From NCBI RefSeq assembly GCF_014217805.1, contig NZ_CP055156.1, positions 3,912,585 through 3,976,584 on the forward strand: DNA of 64,000 nucleotides. Reading direction: 5' to 3'. Source of the DNA: Adhaeribacter swui. Its GTDB lineage: Bacteria > Bacteroidota > Bacteroidia > Cytophagales > Hymenobacteraceae. How positions within the stretch are numbered: the first letter of the stretch is position 1; the number at the start of each line of letters is the position of its first letter. Below, in pieces: positions 63,659-64,000 of the stretch. Position numbers and translations under genes: made by a program. The notes under the pieces are model-generated. The model ran no database searches. It was not told the DNA's origin and worked only from the letters and a program-made list of their open reading frames with translations.

Positions 63659-64000
63659 TTAGGGGGCGTTTGGAATTATGGTAAAACCTAAAAAAACGCG
63701 AAAGAAGGGAATAAAAGATTCCTGGAGTGGTAGCAGCTTAACCGTAACACGTACCGGATTGAAAAAATCAAAAGATAACCAGCGGGTTAAATCAACCAGA
63801 TGTAAAACAAAATACGTGTTAGTGGCTTCAAAACTAACTTTTTGCTTTACAATGGTTTTCTGTTTTTTGGAGCTCTGTAAATGGCTATTGTTCTCAGGGT
63901 TTGCTTTGGCAGCAACCGAAGAGTAGGTAGGTACTTCCTGGTTGTTTAATAACAAAACGCAAAACAAGGTTACTGCGGTAAACAGGAACCTGATATGTTG
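63659..64000 (-). CDS. Secreted hypothetical protein (5' end beyond window)
   Basis: The minus-strand frame runs from the window edge to a TAA at 63659-63661, 113 residues. It begins with a hydrophobic stretch (HIRFLFTAVTLFCVLLL) that reads like a signal peptide, so the true start is probably just outside the window. The rest is basic and Lys/Gln/Ser-rich in its middle (HLQSSKKQKTIVKQKVS) and aromatic later (LTRWLSFDFFNPVRVTVKLL). I do not recognise the family. An overlapping plus-strand frame (63678-63926) is less plausible. Confidence 0.5.
   Translation of the reverse strand, partial: QHIRFLFTAVTLFCVLLLNNQEVPTYSSVAAKANPENNSHLQSSKKQKTIVKQKVSFEATNTYFVLHLVDLTRWLSFDFFNPVRVTVKLLPLQESFIPFFRVFLGFTIIPNAP

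Noticed and set aside
63678-63926. Plus-strand frame of 82 codons opposite the partial secreted protein
   Set aside because: It is Lys/Arg-rich without any family pattern; the minus-strand frame begins with a signal-like segment and is longer.
1-64000. tRNA, rRNA or CRISPR elements
   Set aside because: No tRNA T-loop with acceptor stem, no rRNA-like stretch and no regularly spaced repeat of the CRISPR type was found on reading; I cannot exclude a small RNA without a model search.

Overview
The window looks like chromosome from a member of the Bacteroidota, most likely order Cytophagales and family Hymenobacteraceae (Adhaeribacter-like). The lineage is an inference. It rests on three TonB-dependent or outer-membrane receptor-type proteins (two with the carboxypeptidase-regulatory N-terminal domain typical of the phylum), a fused SecDF, a BatD protein, TAnnTTTG-type promoter boxes, weak or absent Shine-Dalgarno sites, and AT-rich intergenic spacers built around runs such as TTTAAATTTT. 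I see no rRNA, tRNA, CRISPR array, transposase or phage module. Most of the window is ordinary chromosomal coding sequence.

Layout. 1-4.2 kb: a cut-off HXXEE membrane protein, a Crp/Fnr regulator, a CNNM/CorC-type membrane protein and two small unknowns, all on the minus strand. 4.3-8.4 kb: a beta-propeller phytase downstream of a large TonB-dependent receptor, a likely phosphorus-scavenging pair. 8.6-14.4 kb: a tight TetR - ABC - HlyD - TolC export operon whose ABC protein has lost most ATPase motifs. Two AT-rich palindromes sit in front of the TetR gene. 14.7-23.6 kb: a Tat-exported PhoX-like protein, ClpP, an ECF-like sigma factor with a tiny partner gene, a response regulator, a 1238-residue multi-PAS histidine kinase, and a mercaptopyruvate sulfurtransferase.

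24.4-33.5 kb: small envelope proteins (lipoprotein, CsgG-like secreted protein, YceI), an orphan SUKH protein, a DEDDy exonuclease, a DUF72 protein, an outer-membrane beta-barrel protein, an S74-chaperone-like protein and an ankyrin protein. 34.1-40.8 kb: an RND efflux system. Its pump and adaptor genes are bracketed by roughly 260-290 bp imperfect inverted repeats, and its TolC gene lies outside the left repeat. This is the most unusual structure in the window. 41.1-48.8 kb: a TSGGSI-repeat DUF4097 protein, a NadR-type kinase, an aldose-1-epimerase-like protein, a TPP riboswitch controlling a TonB-dependent receptor (probably for thiamine compounds), and glutaryl-CoA-type acyl-CoA dehydrogenase, whose stop codon lies in a 55-bp palindrome.

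48.9-64 kb: RidA, RuvB, QueG, a pair of exported ferritin-like proteins, BatD, chorismate synthase (aroC, broken by a one-base deficit in a G run), a TPR-like lipoprotein, a CitMHS/NhaD-like antiporter, an Nfu-type iron-sulfur carrier, SecDF and the start of a secreted unknown. Intrinsic terminators are easy to see after many of these genes and support the unit boundaries given below. All percentages, domain borders and family names come from reading by eye; no database search was run.
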